64,000 nucleotides of DNA from Nitrospira sp. MA-1 (GTDB taxonomy: Bacteria > Nitrospirota > Nitrospiria > Nitrospirales > UBA8639), in assembly GCA_032139905.1 (NCBI GenBank), contig JAQJDB010000006.1, positions 1-64,000 on the forward strand, read 5' to 3'. Numbering within the stretch: position 1 is the stretch's first letter; each line of letters begins with the position of its first letter. Shown piece by piece: positions 17,424-27,599 of the stretch. The translations under genes were made by a program, and so were the position numbers. Below the pieces are notes generated by a model. It searched no databases and had not been told where the DNA came from. It worked only from the letters and a program-made list of their open reading frames with translations.

Positions 17424-19067
17424 CTAATGGACTGCCGGTTCTGTGGGATTGCCGGAGCTACTCGGGCTATGATGTTGGAGGAGTCCGGTGTCGTAGAGAT
17501 ATGCTGTCGCCGGATCTAATAAAAAATACACGGCAAACAGACCGACGCTCGCCATGGTCAACGTATAGGGAAGCGCCATCCAGACCATTTTCCCATATGA
17601 TAAACGGATAACCGGAGCGAGTGAAGAGGTGAGTAAAAATAAAAATGCGGCCTGTCCGTTTGGCGTCGCCACACTGGGAATATTCGTGCCGGTATTGATG
17701 GCAACGGCCAAAAGGTCAAATTGGTCACGGGTAATGGTGCCCGCCTGGTAGGCGCGGAGCACTTCCTGGACATAAACCGTCGCAACAAAGACATTGTCGC
17801 TGATGGCCGAAAGAATGCCATTGGCCAGATAAAACATGCCGATTTGATGCGATCCCTCCAAGCTTAATCCATAGCCGATAATGCCCGAAAACAGGTTCTG
17901 GTCCTGGATCACGGCCACAATGGCGAAAAAAACCACGAGGAGCGCCGTGAAGGGAAGCGCTTCCTTGAACGCTTCTCCAAGTTGATGCTCATCGATAATC
18001 CCGTTAAAGGCGGTAATGAACACGATCACCGTGAGTCCGATAATTCCGACCTCCGCCAGGTGAAAGGCTAAGGCAAAAATCAACCAAATGCCCGCAATGG
18101 CTTGAATGATAAGCTTCGCCGTGTCCGCGGAATCTCGTCGTTTCTGTTGCTCGGTCTCGAATTCCACCAAGATGAGGCGAACGGGATCTGGGAGTTGAAA
18201 GCCATAATCAAACCATCGTAATTTCTCAACGATGATGCAGGTGAACAATCCTGTGGCCAGAACAGGAAGCGTCACGGGGGCCATGCGCAAAAAGAACTCC
18301 AGAAATTCCCAGCCCGCTTTGTCCGCGATTAATAAATTTTGGGGTTCACCTACAAGAGTACAGACTCCGCCCAAGGCTGTTCCAACCGCTCCGTGCATTA
18401 ATAAATTGCGAAGGAAGCCTCGGAAATTGTCTAAATTTTCACGGTGGAGAGAGTCGATCTCATGATCGCTTGTCGAATCATAAGAGGTCTGCGACGATTT
18501 GCCGGAGGCCACCCTGTGGTAAATGTTATAGAAACCCAACGCGACGGCAATGATGACTGCTGTGACCGTCAAGGCATCGAGGAATGCCGAAAGAAAGGCA
18601 CCCATAATGGAAAACAAGAGTCCCAATAAAACTTTTGAACGGACGCCCAATAAAATTTTGGTAAACAGAAACAGGAGTAAATCTTTCATGAAGTAGATCC
18701 CGGCCACCATGAAAATCAATAGCAGGATCACTTGGAAATTATTGAGTGCTTCATGATAGACCGTTGCCGGAGTGGTCATCCCCAATAGGACAGCTTCAAG
18801 TGCGAGCAAGCCACCGGGTTGTAGCGGATAACTTTTGAGAGCCAGGGCTAAGGTAAAGATAAATTCCAGGATGAGCACCCACCCGGTGAAAAAGGAACCA
18901 ATGCTCATTAATAAAATGGGATTGAGGATTAAAAATCCCAGGATAGTCAGCTTGTACCAGGTTGGAGTGTGGTTCAAGAAATTCTGTATGAGCGCCTGAG
19001 GGACTGTCGTTTTCATTTCAGTTAGGTGACCTTTCGGACCGGTGGTCCCAGATGGAGTCTGACTCAT
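17424..19067 (-). CDS. nhaB: Na+/H+ antiporter NhaB
   Basis: The 547-residue polytopic protein matches NhaB, an electrogenic sodium/proton antiporter of the inner membrane. It has the N-terminal [18 protein letters not shown] segment and a core with [19 protein letters not shown]. The segments [20 protein letters not shown] and [19 protein letters not shown] contain the buried acidic and polar residues of the ion-transporter superfamily. A hydrophilic insert at about residues 185-215 ([18 protein letters not shown]) separates helices. It lies 146 bases downstream of a SulP transporter on the same strand; by extruding Na+ it could support sodium-coupled anion uptake. Confidence 0.88.
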   Translation of the reverse strand: MSQTPSGTTGPKGHLTEMKTTVPQALIQNFLNHTPTWYKLTILGFLILNPILLMSIGSFFTGWVLILEFIFTLALALKSYPLQPGGLLALEAVLLGMTTPATVYHEALNNFQVILLLIFMVAGIYFMKDLLLFLFTKILLGVRSKVLLGLLFSIMGAFLSAFLDALTVTAVIIAVALGFYNIYHRVASGKSSQTSYDSTSDHEIDSLHRENLDNFRGFLRNLLMHGAVGTALGGVCTLVGEPQNLLIADKAGWEFLEFFLRMAPVTLPVLATGLFTCIIVEKLRWFDYGFQLPDPVRLILVEFETEQQKRRDSADTAKLIIQAIAGIWLIFALAFHLAEVGIIGLTVIVFITAFNGIIDEHQLGEAFKEALPFTALLVVFFAIVAVIQDQNLFSGIIGYGLSLEGSHQIGMFYLANGILSAISDNVFVATVYVQEVLRAYQAGTITRDQFDLLAVAINTGTNIPSVATPNGQAAFLFLLTSSLAPVIRLSYGKMVWMALPYTLTMASVGLFAVYFLLDPATAYLYDTGLLQHHSPSSSGNPTEPAVH

Positions 19068-19213
19068 TAATCCAATATCACTATGGTCAATTCGTTGGGT
19101 AGTGATCTCTTTCGTATCCAGGCCTTTAATAGGGCGGATGGAGTGAGGAGTTCAGCATATACAATGAAGGCTTTTTCAGAAACAGGGAAGGCGACATTGT
19201 TAAAAAACCTACA

Positions 19214-20923
19214 TTAGGAGGGTTCCGGATTTTTAGACAGAACTTTCGTGGGAGGGGTATCGAACGGATGGGTGGATCCGCCGATATGAGCTGCGTGGCG
19301 TAATGCATCCAACCGAAGAGGGTATCGATGCTCGGGTGGGACCTGATCCAGCACCCCGAGTCCTTTGAGGACTCGAGCCACTCCCGGACGCATACCCACG
19401 AAAAAAACATGCTGCTGATGAGTTTTCACCATCAGGAGCATGTCTTCGATGGCTAATGCAGCGGTTCCGTCAATAGACGGCACCGATGTGAGATCAAGAA
19501 CCACGCTGGAAAAAGAATTGAACCCTTTCACAGATTCTAACCGACGAACCATGTCCTTAGCCGATCCGAAACTCATCGGCCCATTCACATGAATCATGAT
19601 AATGCGCTCGCAGTTTCGATCGAGGATGCGTTGCTCCTCTTTTAACAGTGGTGTTTCGTTCGAGGCACCAGTGATCACACTGAGATTTTCAAGTTCCAGG
19701 TCGGCCATGCGCTTCACGAACATTACACTGGCCAAGACCACGCCAATTCCCACAGCCGTGATGAGGTCTACTAAAACAGTAACCAACAAGACCACGATCA
19801 TCACCAGAACTTCGGTTCGTGGAGCCTGCACCATATGTTTCAGAAATCGCCAATCGATAATATCGAATCCGACTTTGATAAGCAGGCCGGCGAGGACTGC
19901 AAGTGGAATTTTTTCGGCCAGAGGACCCAAGCCAAGCAATGTACCTAGGAGGACGACCGCCATAAACATGCCAGAGATAGGCGTACGGCCTCCAGTGCGA
20001 ATGTTCGCCACAGATCTCATGGTGGCGCCGGCTCCAGGAAGGCCTCCGAAAAATCCCGCAGCCATATTCCCAATGCCTTGGCCGATCAATTCCCGATTGG
20101 AGTCATGTTGGGTCCGCGTCATGTTGTCACAGACGAGAGAAGTCAGAAGGCTATCAATTGTTCCCAATAATGCCAGGACAAGGGCTTCCTCAACCATGAG
20201 TAAGAGTGTACTGGTATGCATGGTTGGCCAAATTAGCGTGGGAAATCCTGAAGGAATGTCTCCGATTACCGGAAGGGTCGGGAAGAACATCTCACCGACA
20301 GTCGTTCCAACGATGAGAGCCAGCAACACCGGAGGAAGACGTTTGCCGATAGAGGCAGGAGTGAGATACACAATGGCTAGTGTGAGAGAACCCACCAACA
20401 TGGCGGGAAGAGAAAAAGATGCGAGGTACTCGGGCATCGCCATGAGGTTGGCCACGACTTTGGACTTCGCTTCCAGTCCGAGAAAGGGTGCAACCTGAAG
20501 AATGAGAATAATTCCTCCGATGCCGCTCATGAATCCTGAAATAACAGGATAAGGGACCAAGGTGATATAACGACCAAACCCCATCAATCCAAATAAGACT
20601 TGAAATCCACCTCCGAGAATGACGGCCGTAAATGCCACTGCCGGTTCATCGGCAAAGTTCAAGATGATGCCGGCCATTACCACGGTCATCGGACCGGTCG
20701 GTCCTGAGGCCTGTGCAGGCGTCCCGCCGAAGAGCGCTGCGAAAAACCCCACAAAGATAGCCCCATAGAGGCCGGCTATGGCACCGAGTCCGGATGTCAC
20801 TCCAAAGGCTAGGGCTAGGGGTAGAGCCACGACCGCTGCCACTAATCCACCATACAGGTCTCCCCGTATGTTATTGAAATGAAGGCCGTGAACCCAGGAA
20901 AGTATTGGAAAGGTAGCTGCCAT
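19214..20923 (-). CDS. SulP family inorganic anion transporter with STAS domain
   Basis: The 569-residue protein has the SulP transmembrane domain (residues about 15-400, with GLVAAVVALPLALAFGVTSG and GGTPAQASGPTGPMTVV) and a C-terminal STAS domain (about 435-545, with VVLDLTSVPSIDGTAALAIE). SulP members carry sulfate, bicarbonate or other anions; the bicarbonate transporter BicA belongs here. Substrate cannot be read from the sequence. Its location beside NhaB and across from the DabA/Mrp cluster makes bicarbonate a reasonable guess, sulfate the main alternative. Confidence 0.88.
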   Translation of the reverse strand: MAATFPILSWVHGLHFNNIRGDLYGGLVAAVVALPLALAFGVTSGLGAIAGLYGAIFVGFFAALFGGTPAQASGPTGPMTVVMAGIILNFADEPAVAFTAVILGGGFQVLFGLMGFGRYITLVPYPVISGFMSGIGGIILILQVAPFLGLEAKSKVVANLMAMPEYLASFSLPAMLVGSLTLAIVYLTPASIGKRLPPVLLALIVGTTVGEMFFPTLPVIGDIPSGFPTLIWPTMHTSTLLLMVEEALVLALLGTIDSLLTSLVCDNMTRTQHDSNRELIGQGIGNMAAGFFGGLPGAGATMRSVANIRTGGRTPISGMFMAVVLLGTLLGLGPLAEKIPLAVLAGLLIKVGFDIIDWRFLKHMVQAPRTEVLVMIVVLLVTVLVDLITAVGIGVVLASVMFVKRMADLELENLSVITGASNETPLLKEEQRILDRNCERIIMIHVNGPMSFGSAKDMVRRLESVKGFNSFSSVVLDLTSVPSIDGTAALAIEDMLLMVKTHQQHVFFVGMRPGVARVLKGLGVLDQVPPEHRYPLRLDALRHAAHIGGSTHPFDTPPTKVLSKNPEPS

Positions 20924-21046
20924 TTTTTAGGAGGGAGGCCGTAGGGTTCGATGATGGGTCACAAATGCTACCAGGAAAAGAAATGTTACGTGTATGTCGT
21001 TGGGTATCAAGGAATCAGGCCGAAAAGTGATTCTTGTGAACCTCGA

Positions 21047-22768
21047 TTATCCATTGAGACCTGGCTTGGTGGTCCGTTGGATGAATTGGCCAATTTGAAG
21101 ACCAATGGATGCAAACATGGCCAACAGTTCTTTGTCGGGCTTTTGGATATCCCGGTGAAAAAATTCGATGACTCCAAGAATTTCGTTTCCCGATTTAATG
21201 GGAAAGGCGAATCCGGAATGGAGACCTTCATGTGCGGCAGCGTCAGCGCGCGGAAAATTCGGGTCGGACACTACATCGGTGACCCAGGATGGTTCGCCGC
21301 CTTTCCAAACCCGGCCGGGTAATCCCACCCCTCGTGCAAGCGTGATTGCATGGGATGCCTGCCGAAAGGCATCCAGATTTAAGTGAGGGGAATGCCAGAC
21401 ATTGAGGCAACGTAAGACCTGTTGTGAGGAATCGAGTATCCAAATAGCTCCGAGATCCCATCCTAAATTTTCACCAATGGCTTCCAGAATAAGGGAAGCA
21501 GCCTGAGTCATTCCAGCCGATTCGGCGAGAACATTGGTTAAGCCGTGATGGGTGGCCAGTCGACGTTCTTTATGCTCCCGTTCGATACCCTGGCCAATTT
21601 GAAATCCGATATTCGCAAGTCTTTGAAGCAACATATCATCTGCTTCCTCAGGGAATGGCGAGAAAAATTCGAGAACCGCTCTCGTATTCCCAGCTAGGCA
21701 AATGGGAATGGCGAATCCGGCGTGAAGTCCCACTGCCAGCGCTGCCTGGTTTCTAGGGTCTTTGGGATAGTCGGCAAGGTCCTTGATCCACAGGGGGCTT
21801 CGATTGTCCCACACCTGCCCAGCCAATCCTACAGCTGGCGTGAGCGCCCAACCGGAGTTTGATGATGACATCGCTTGGGCTTGAGGAGAGTCCTGTGGCC
21901 AAATGACGGCGGCTCCCAGAGCCTGCCGTTGATAGTCCATTCGCCAGAGGATGCCCACCCTCCAATCCAGCGTGTGGCAAATGGCTTTGAGAATTTGAGG
22001 ATATGTCTCTGAAATGCTGGACGCGGTCGTCAAGATGTCTGCGATGGCATCGTGCAAGGCCAAGCGTCGCTCCGCACGCTTACGGTCAGTGATATCAATG
22101 CCAAATCCAATGAGGCCAGGTTGGTCGCCTTCCAATTTGCACAGACAATTTAAAAACCACCAGGGCTTCCCCTGCAAAATGCCATTGCTCTCATAAAATA
22201 CCGAATTGGCAAGAGTTCCTTCCTTGATTTCGCTTTTTATCCGATCAGGTGGTTCTAATGGAATTCGTCCAATGGCGGTAAGTTCCTTTAATCCGAAACG
22301 AGTCAGGCCGCGACCGAAGGAATCATGCATGACCCCTTCCTGATCGATTCGAAATGCCACGGCCGGCATATTTGATAAAATGCCTGTTAGCATGGAACTT
22401 TGATCGCGAGTTGCCGCATCAGCCTCTCTTACCTGCATGGCTAATAGAGCGGTGGACCAAATGGCAAACAAGGCTATGGAGCGATTGATCATGCCAATCC
22501 AAGGTTCTGTCCCGGCTGGGGATAAACCGTAACCCACGATTGTTAAGACCGTACACAAGCCGGCAAGACGCAAAGAGTCATTTTTTTCTGGTGACCGAAG
22601 GCCAATTAATACCACGGCAACATAGGGGACACCTTCCGCAATTCCAGTAGGAAGGAAAAAGTCCACGACGAAAACTACACTGGCCACCATGAGGGCAAGC
22701 GATAAGATTTGTCCCCGATTATTTTGAGGACGTTCCCCCGAGCTTTGAAGAGTCAGCGGACTTGGCAT
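21047..22768 (-). CDS. Membrane sensor protein with PAS and two GAF domains, no output domain
   Basis: The roughly 573-residue product has a short hydrophobic N-terminal region (SLALMVASVVFVVDFFLP, and further helices to about residue 110). It then has a PAS domain (MLTGILSNMPAVAFRIDQEG to IGFGIDITDRKRAERR) and two consecutive GAF domains, each with a W-P...G.AG..W motif (GLAGQVWDNRSPLWIKD and GLPGRVWKGGEPSWVTD). No histidine kinase, GGDEF or phosphatase domain follows, and it ends shortly after the second GAF. It may signal through a partner. I prefer ATG 22768; the reading frame extends to TTG 22876. It lies 123 bases upstream of the SulP gene on the same strand. Confidence 0.75.
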   Translation of the reverse strand: MPSPLTLQSSGERPQNNRGQILSLALMVASVVFVVDFFLPTGIAEGVPYVAVVLIGLRSPEKNDSLRLAGLCTVLTIVGYGLSPAGTEPWIGMINRSIALFAIWSTALLAMQVREADAATRDQSSMLTGILSNMPAVAFRIDQEGVMHDSFGRGLTRFGLKELTAIGRIPLEPPDRIKSEIKEGTLANSVFYESNGILQGKPWWFLNCLCKLEGDQPGLIGFGIDITDRKRAERRLALHDAIADILTTASSISETYPQILKAICHTLDWRVGILWRMDYQRQALGAAVIWPQDSPQAQAMSSSNSGWALTPAVGLAGQVWDNRSPLWIKDLADYPKDPRNQAALAVGLHAGFAIPICLAGNTRAVLEFFSPFPEEADDMLLQRLANIGFQIGQGIEREHKERRLATHHGLTNVLAESAGMTQAASLILEAIGENLGWDLGAIWILDSSQQVLRCLNVWHSPHLNLDAFRQASHAITLARGVGLPGRVWKGGEPSWVTDVVSDPNFPRADAAAHEGLHSGFAFPIKSGNEILGVIEFFHRDIQKPDKELLAMFASIGLQIGQFIQRTTKPGLNG

Positions 22769-23063
22769 AGAGTAATGGTAGTATTCATGAAAATACGGAA
22801 AATTAGAGAAATTATCCCCAGCATTCAGTCTCAATACCTCGACCCTACGATACGAAAAGGACGCCACAGAGTGCAAGAGGAATCAGCGGGAATTGATTGC
22901 CCGGGCCGTCCGTGGGGAGAGCATCCTATTGATTGGAGGCATTCTCTGATCTGCAGAGGATCTGTTCGGGAATAGGCAAAGTCTAGAAGTGGATCCCAAG
23001 GCTCGACGGCTTTTTTCCTCTTATGCGAAGAGGACAAACTGAGGTAGGATAATTTTTACGCGT

Positions 23064-23435
23064 ATGAGTTCCACATCTCCTCAGGTCCATATCTATCACG
23101 TTGCCGGGTTGGATGACCGTGATCGCGGGTTTAGTCGACAAATCCAGGTTCTTCCCCGTGAAGGAGGATTTCAGGCCAGACTCCGCTATGAATCGCTTCA
23201 GATAGATGTCGACCCCGTGCCTACCGAAGACCAGGTCCTGCTAGGTCTCATTCACCTGTTGCATGATAGAGGCTATCGGCAATTACGAACCCAACGTATC
23301 TTTATTGGTGAACAGTATCTTGGGAATCAGGAGATGTGGGTGGAATATCCCGATCCCGAAGCTCCTCCTGAAACGAGGAACACCTGGGTGGCCTGGCTTC
23401 GCCGAATCCTTGGTCGTTCTTCTTCACCATCGTAG
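23064..23435 (+). CDS. Hypothetical protein, 123 residues
   Basis: I do not recognise a family. The protein is soluble, with alternating strands and helices and a C-terminal basic tail (WVAWLRRILGRSSSPS). It starts at an ATG without a strong ribosome-binding site, preceded by TAGGATAATTTT, which could be a -10 region. It sits alone between two minus-strand signalling genes and has no overlapping credible gene. Confidence 0.55.
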   Translation: MSSTSPQVHIYHVAGLDDRDRGFSRQIQVLPREGGFQARLRYESLQIDVDPVPTEDQVLLGLIHLLHDRGYRQLRTQRIFIGEQYLGNQEMWVEYPDPEAPPETRNTWVAWLRRILGRSSSPS

Positions 23436-23515
23436 GGCTCCTTGAATCACATAATATCGCAAGATCAGGTTTTGTGAGTGAGGACGGGATCGCGAGACAT
23501 ACCTTGGAGTGATTA

Positions 23516-24892
23516 TCAGGATCCGGCCAGAGAGTTCAGGGCTCCGACTCGGGATTCTGCGGGAGAAGCTGAGGGAAAGTAGCTGATAATTCGACGAGGA
23601 TTGAGGCATTCCCTAATTCTGGGAGAAAGGTCAACCGGTCGAATGGCACTGACAATAGAGAGGGATTCATCCTCTTCGGACAGATTCAGAATAATCGGTT
23701 CATTTGAAGAGTTTGATTCATCATAGACGAGGATGACGGGCCTTAGCCGATTCGCGAGATTCACGCTGGTGACAATCCCAATCTTCTGATTACTCAAGTT
23801 GACCAGTGAGCCTGGAGGGTAGACACCCAGTTGGCTGATTAATGAGACGACCGCGTCTTGCCATAGTGTGTGTCGACATTTCACGTATAAATAGGAGAGG
23901 GCCTCTGAGGGAACGAGGGATTTGGTTGGATCCGGGTGATGACATAGTTCATCGTATTCATCCACCACCATGACAATTTTGGCGAACATGCTGATTTGCG
24001 GGTCTTTTTTCCCTGCTGGGAATCCAGACCCATTGAGGCGTTCATGGTGCCGGCAAATCACGTCAATTGCTTCATAGGGGAAATTAGGCAATTTCTCGAC
24101 CATCTCTACCCCGAATTTCGGATGAGTACTCAAAAAGTTTTTCCGTTCGAAAGAAGACATCGACCCTTTTCGTAATAATTGCTCTGCAGAAAACCTGAGT
24201 TCGCCTATATCATGAAACAGAGCCCCAAGCGCCAGTTTTTCAGCGTCTTCACGCGAAAATCCTAAGTCCTGCCCGACCATGAGAGACAATGAACACACGT
24301 TGAGGGCATGAAGAAAAAATTCCTCGTTCGGTTCGTTGGAACCGATCAGATTCAGTAGCGCTCTTGAGTTGTCAGCTATATCAAGAATCTCATAAAGCTC
24401 CCCCACAATTTTCTCTGCTGTCCGGAGTCCGCGAGGTCGGCCGGAGATCACGTCCTGCATGACCTGTTTGGCTTCTTGCACCACCTCCTGGAATTGTCCA
24501 CCAACTGCTTGCAGATGTTCCTGGTAAACTTGGAAAGCTTCATGTTGTGCAATCTTCCGTTGAATAGGATTTTCAGGAACCGCATCTTCTTCTGAGGAAT
24601 TGGTAGTGAGGTCGGCCTCAGATTCGTCCGAGGATTCTTCCCCCGGTTTCCTTATGTTGTTGACCTGAACCCGGTCTGGTTTTTCCGTGCAATTGGAATG
24701 AGCCATTTCCGGGTCTGAGCGGTCCGGATCGAAATACAATTTGACATTTGTGAGTTCACGAATGGTTTCAAGATCTTTCGTCAATTCGATTTTAAATGAA
24801 TTGGTTGGGAATGGATGACTGAACCAGGATCCCTCGATCTTGATGTACAATCCCAGTCGAAGAGCGGTTGTATGAAGTGGAACGAAGGCCAT
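23516..24892 (-). CDS. HD-GYP domain protein (probable cyclic-di-GMP phosphodiesterase)
   Basis: The 458-residue cytoplasmic protein has an N-terminal DUF3391-like region (MAFVPLHTTALRLGLYIKI, then a strand rich in FDP), an acidic linker at about 75-105, and an HD-GYP domain. The metal-binding HD pair is present in LFHDIGELRF and the second site in CRHHERLNGSGFPAG. Canonical HD-GYP reads HDIGK and HHERxDGxGYP, so K to E, D to N and Y to F changes occur. The metal ligands themselves (H, HD, HH) remain, so activity is plausible but not assured. The C-terminal part (about 355-458) is a small beta-rich extension of the kind found after some HD-GYP domains. Confidence 0.85.
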   Translation of the reverse strand: MAFVPLHTTALRLGLYIKIEGSWFSHPFPTNSFKIELTKDLETIRELTNVKLYFDPDRSDPEMAHSNCTEKPDRVQVNNIRKPGEESSDESEADLTTNSSEEDAVPENPIQRKIAQHEAFQVYQEHLQAVGGQFQEVVQEAKQVMQDVISGRPRGLRTAEKIVGELYEILDIADNSRALLNLIGSNEPNEEFFLHALNVCSLSLMVGQDLGFSREDAEKLALGALFHDIGELRFSAEQLLRKGSMSSFERKNFLSTHPKFGVEMVEKLPNFPYEAIDVICRHHERLNGSGFPAGKKDPQISMFAKIVMVVDEYDELCHHPDPTKSLVPSEALSYLYVKCRHTLWQDAVVSLISQLGVYPPGSLVNLSNQKIGIVTSVNLANRLRPVILVYDESNSSNEPIILNLSEEDESLSIVSAIRPVDLSPRIRECLNPRRIISYFPSASPAESRVGALNSLAGS

Positions 24893-25360
24893 GGTAGCTC
24901 CTTATTTCAGTCATTTGTCATGACTGGGCTGGTCTCACAGTTGATCCCCGGTTTTGTCCGTGGGCATGAGAAATCGCATGTGCGGGTTATTTGCGCCGTT
25001 GTAGGCCGTTTCCCTATTGAAATTGTGGCCACTGATATTTGTCGGAAGGAATGAGCCAGGAATTAAGGGGAAGTTCGGAAAATGTGTGGGAAATAGAGGA
25101 AAGGGGAGTGCAATCGAAGATGTTGGGTGAGTCAGTATGGGTGTCCCCTCTATGAGGCGGTAGTGCCGATCAATCACTCTGGGCTGCTAGAGAATTTTGA
25201 GCGATGCCCTGATTGCTTTATTCCTGTTCCCGACCACGTTACAACGGAATCCCATTCGCTCCGGTATAAAAACCTCAAAATGTAAAGAAAGTCTGGAAAA
25301 AACTCATTGCCAGTCCCGTGGATGAAAACGTCATCACGCGCTTCACAATGATGAGGGGTA
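24893..25360. other. Intergenic, nothing recognisable
   Basis: The 468 bases between the HD-GYP gene start and the end of the pilus operon contain no gene I can support. The stretch probably holds the promoter of the HD-GYP gene and the terminator of the pilus operon, but neither is clear from sequence alone. Confidence 0.4.
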
Positions 25361-26746
25361 TTATCGTTCTCCCCGAAGACTTAAAGGTTTGTCCGGGGTG
25401 GAGATCTGCGTTTTGGTCATGGACGTTAAGCTGGCAAATAATTTTTTTCTGATAGGAAAGAACTCCGGCTGGCCTTCTGTTAATTGTAAGAATCTACCAA
25501 AATATTTATTCGCTAACCGATTATTCCCCATTCGCTCATAGACATAGCCCATGTTCAAATGGATATGGGGCAAATCCGGTTGGAGTGCCTCGGCTTGCCG
25601 AAGTTCATGTACCGCAAGTTGGAAGCTTCCCTGTTGTTGTGCCACCAGAGCTCGTTGAATCCATAATTGTGGGACTTTGTCGTTTCGTGCGAGGCCGCTC
25701 AAAAAATACTGATCGGCCTGATCGAGCTGACCTGTTCCCAAATACGCCGTTCCCATCCAAAACCATGGTTCCCAAGTGACGGGGGGATCATGGAAGAGTG
25801 GGGAGAGTATCGCCTGTGCCTCTTCGTATTTCCCGGTTTGAATGAGTTCTTGGGCGTGATGAAGCCTATTGGCTGGAGATCGCTGAGCCGGGTCTGTGAC
25901 CTGACCATTCTCCTGAGTCCCCTCATTTTTCAGAGGAAGGGCTATCGTATTACTAGGGATAGAAGGCTCGTCGTTAACAAGAGCTGTGGTGTTTGCAAGC
26001 TCATCTATGATGATTTTTTCTTCTTCTACATCGACTTCCAATGGAATGGCAATATCTGTCTCATTGACGGATGTGGATTCGTCCAGGTCCAAATCTGATT
26101 GTTCTGTCTGGGCAACGATTGTGACAGGAGAGCTGGTCCCGATTTTCTTCGGATCGGTGCTCTGGTGTTTCGGTGATGGATCTGGTGTTTGTGGTGACAT
26201 TGAGAGGGACGTGGGCACGGTTTTCTGCTGTGGGTCATTGAATGTGGGGGTGACTACTGGTGTTTCAGGTGTGAGGAGAGCATGTTTGACATTCAATGGA
26301 GAGGGCAGTTGCGATGAAATACTCTCTTGAGATGTGGGCGATTCCCCATCCGGTTCCTGGGTAGCTGATATTGGAAGGCTCTCAACTGGGTCAGCAGTTG
26401 GTATCTGCGAGGTTTCAAAAGAAACTGAATCAGCAGGCGGAGTCTCCGCTAGTGGAGAGAAGTTCGAAAGAGCCACATGCTGACTGGGAAAAGGGGAGGC
26501 CTCCGTTGGCATTCCAAAGTCCAAATGCAAGCCGATCCAGTAGGCACCCAGACCTAGACTGCTCAATCCGATTGCCATGCCGATCCCGATCAACCAAAAC
26601 TTTAATGGAGAGGGCCGGCGGTGCCAACCCGGCTCTCTTCTCACTCTAGCTGGAAGGACAAGGGGGGCGGCCTGTTGGGTCGTCTCAGTCCCTTCCCTTT
26701 TGGTCTGGGTCTGAAGTCGCTGGAGGGTGTCTGCAATGATACTCAT
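25361..26746 (-). CDS. MshN-like membrane-anchored TPR protein
   Basis: The 461-residue protein has a cytoplasmic N-terminus of about 45 residues, one membrane helix (FWLIGIGMAIGLSSLGLGAY), a long proline/serine/threonine-rich periplasmic linker (about 75-285), and C-terminal TPR repeats (about 290-440: RLHHAQELIQTGKYEEAQAI, WFWMGTAYLGTGQLDQADQY, HIHLNMGYVYERMGNNRLAN). This layout is that of MshN in MSHA pilus loci. It is the last gene of the pilus operon, directly behind the MshM/ExeA-type ATPase, and probably serves as an assembly scaffold. Confidence 0.8.
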   Translation of the reverse strand: MSIIADTLQRLQTQTKREGTETTQQAAPLVLPARVRREPGWHRRPSPLKFWLIGIGMAIGLSSLGLGAYWIGLHLDFGMPTEASPFPSQHVALSNFSPLAETPPADSVSFETSQIPTADPVESLPISATQEPDGESPTSQESISSQLPSPLNVKHALLTPETPVVTPTFNDPQQKTVPTSLSMSPQTPDPSPKHQSTDPKKIGTSSPVTIVAQTEQSDLDLDESTSVNETDIAIPLEVDVEEEKIIIDELANTTALVNDEPSIPSNTIALPLKNEGTQENGQVTDPAQRSPANRLHHAQELIQTGKYEEAQAILSPLFHDPPVTWEPWFWMGTAYLGTGQLDQADQYFLSGLARNDKVPQLWIQRALVAQQQGSFQLAVHELRQAEALQPDLPHIHLNMGYVYERMGNNRLANKYFGRFLQLTEGQPEFFPIRKKLFASLTSMTKTQISTPDKPLSLRGER

Positions 26747-26774
26747 GGTCCGTTGGTTTTCCGTGATCCTCTCA

Positions 26775-27599
26775 CTAAGGGAGAAATTCCTTGGTTGCGC
26801 GCCAGATCATCATGGGAGTCACCGTATGTCGGCCTTGAGCATAAGCAGCTAACAAGGCCCGGTCGCACAGTTGATTGATGCGGCGTGGGACTCCACGACT
26901 CCAAGCATAAATGAGCCAGAGAACTCCCACACCAAGATGAAATCGGTGTCCGGAATCGGCGATGTGCAGTCGGTGTCGGATGTACGCACGAGTCTCCTGC
27001 CAGGTAAATGACTCCAGGCGATAGCGTACGCTAATGCGCTGCCGCAATGGTCGAAAGGCCCGAGTCGCCAACTTTTGTTCCAGCTCCGGTTGTCCAACCA
27101 GCAGGAGACACATCAATTTATCTTTTTCGGTATCCAGATTGGAGAGAAGCCGAAGTCCTTCCAGGACTTTTCCACTGAGCCGGTGCGCTTCGTCCACCAA
27201 CACGACGACCCGTTCTCCTTCCACGGCCAAACGGAGCAACAGCTTAGGCAGTTCCCGTTGTAAGGCCCCAAGGGACTGATCCTCAGGCAGTGTTCCGGTC
27301 AAATCTTCATAAATGGATACAAGTAAATCAGAATAGGACTGATCCGGATTCATGAGGTATGCAAACCGGACCCCGGTCGGCGGATGGCGAAGCAGGTGCC
27401 GGCACAACAGGGTTTTGCCGAGACCAACTTCTCCAGTCAGCATGGTGAGTCCACCACTGGCGATACCAAATCTGAGGTGGTCCAGCGCTTCCAGATGGTG
27501 GCTGCCGGGGAAAAAGTAATCGGTATCCGGTGTCAGGCGAAATGGGGGTTCAGAAAACCCCAATTCCTGATAGCACATGCTGAGATCTAACGTCGTCAT
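26775..27599 (-). CDS. mshM: ExeA/GspA/MshM-type AAA ATPase
   Basis: The 274-residue protein is an ExeA-like AAA+ ATPase: Walker A in TGEVGLGKTLLCRHLL (about residues 55-70), Walker B in RVVVLVDEAHRL, and a sensor region with LLVGQPELEQKL. The N-terminal box YQELGFSEPPFRLTPDTDYFF is typical of the family. In type II secretion and MSHA systems these ATPases help place the secretin through the cell wall. It lacks the periplasmic peptidoglycan-binding part of ExeA, as does MshM. It follows the secretin gene directly, overlapping by one base. Confidence 0.88.
   Translation of the reverse strand: MTTLDLSMCYQELGFSEPPFRLTPDTDYFFPGSHHLEALDHLRFGIASGGLTMLTGEVGLGKTLLCRHLLRHPPTGVRFAYLMNPDQSYSDLLVSIYEDLTGTLPEDQSLGALQRELPKLLLRLAVEGERVVVLVDEAHRLSGKVLEGLRLLSNLDTEKDKLMCLLLVGQPELEQKLATRAFRPLRQRISVRYRLESFTWQETRAYIRHRLHIADSGHRFHLGVGVLWLIYAWSRGVPRRINQLCDRALLAAYAQGRHTVTPMMIWRATKEFLP

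Noticed and set aside
19596-20498. 300-codon plus-strand frame inside the SulP gene
   Set aside because: It is antisense to a clear SulP transporter and has the composition of a shadow.
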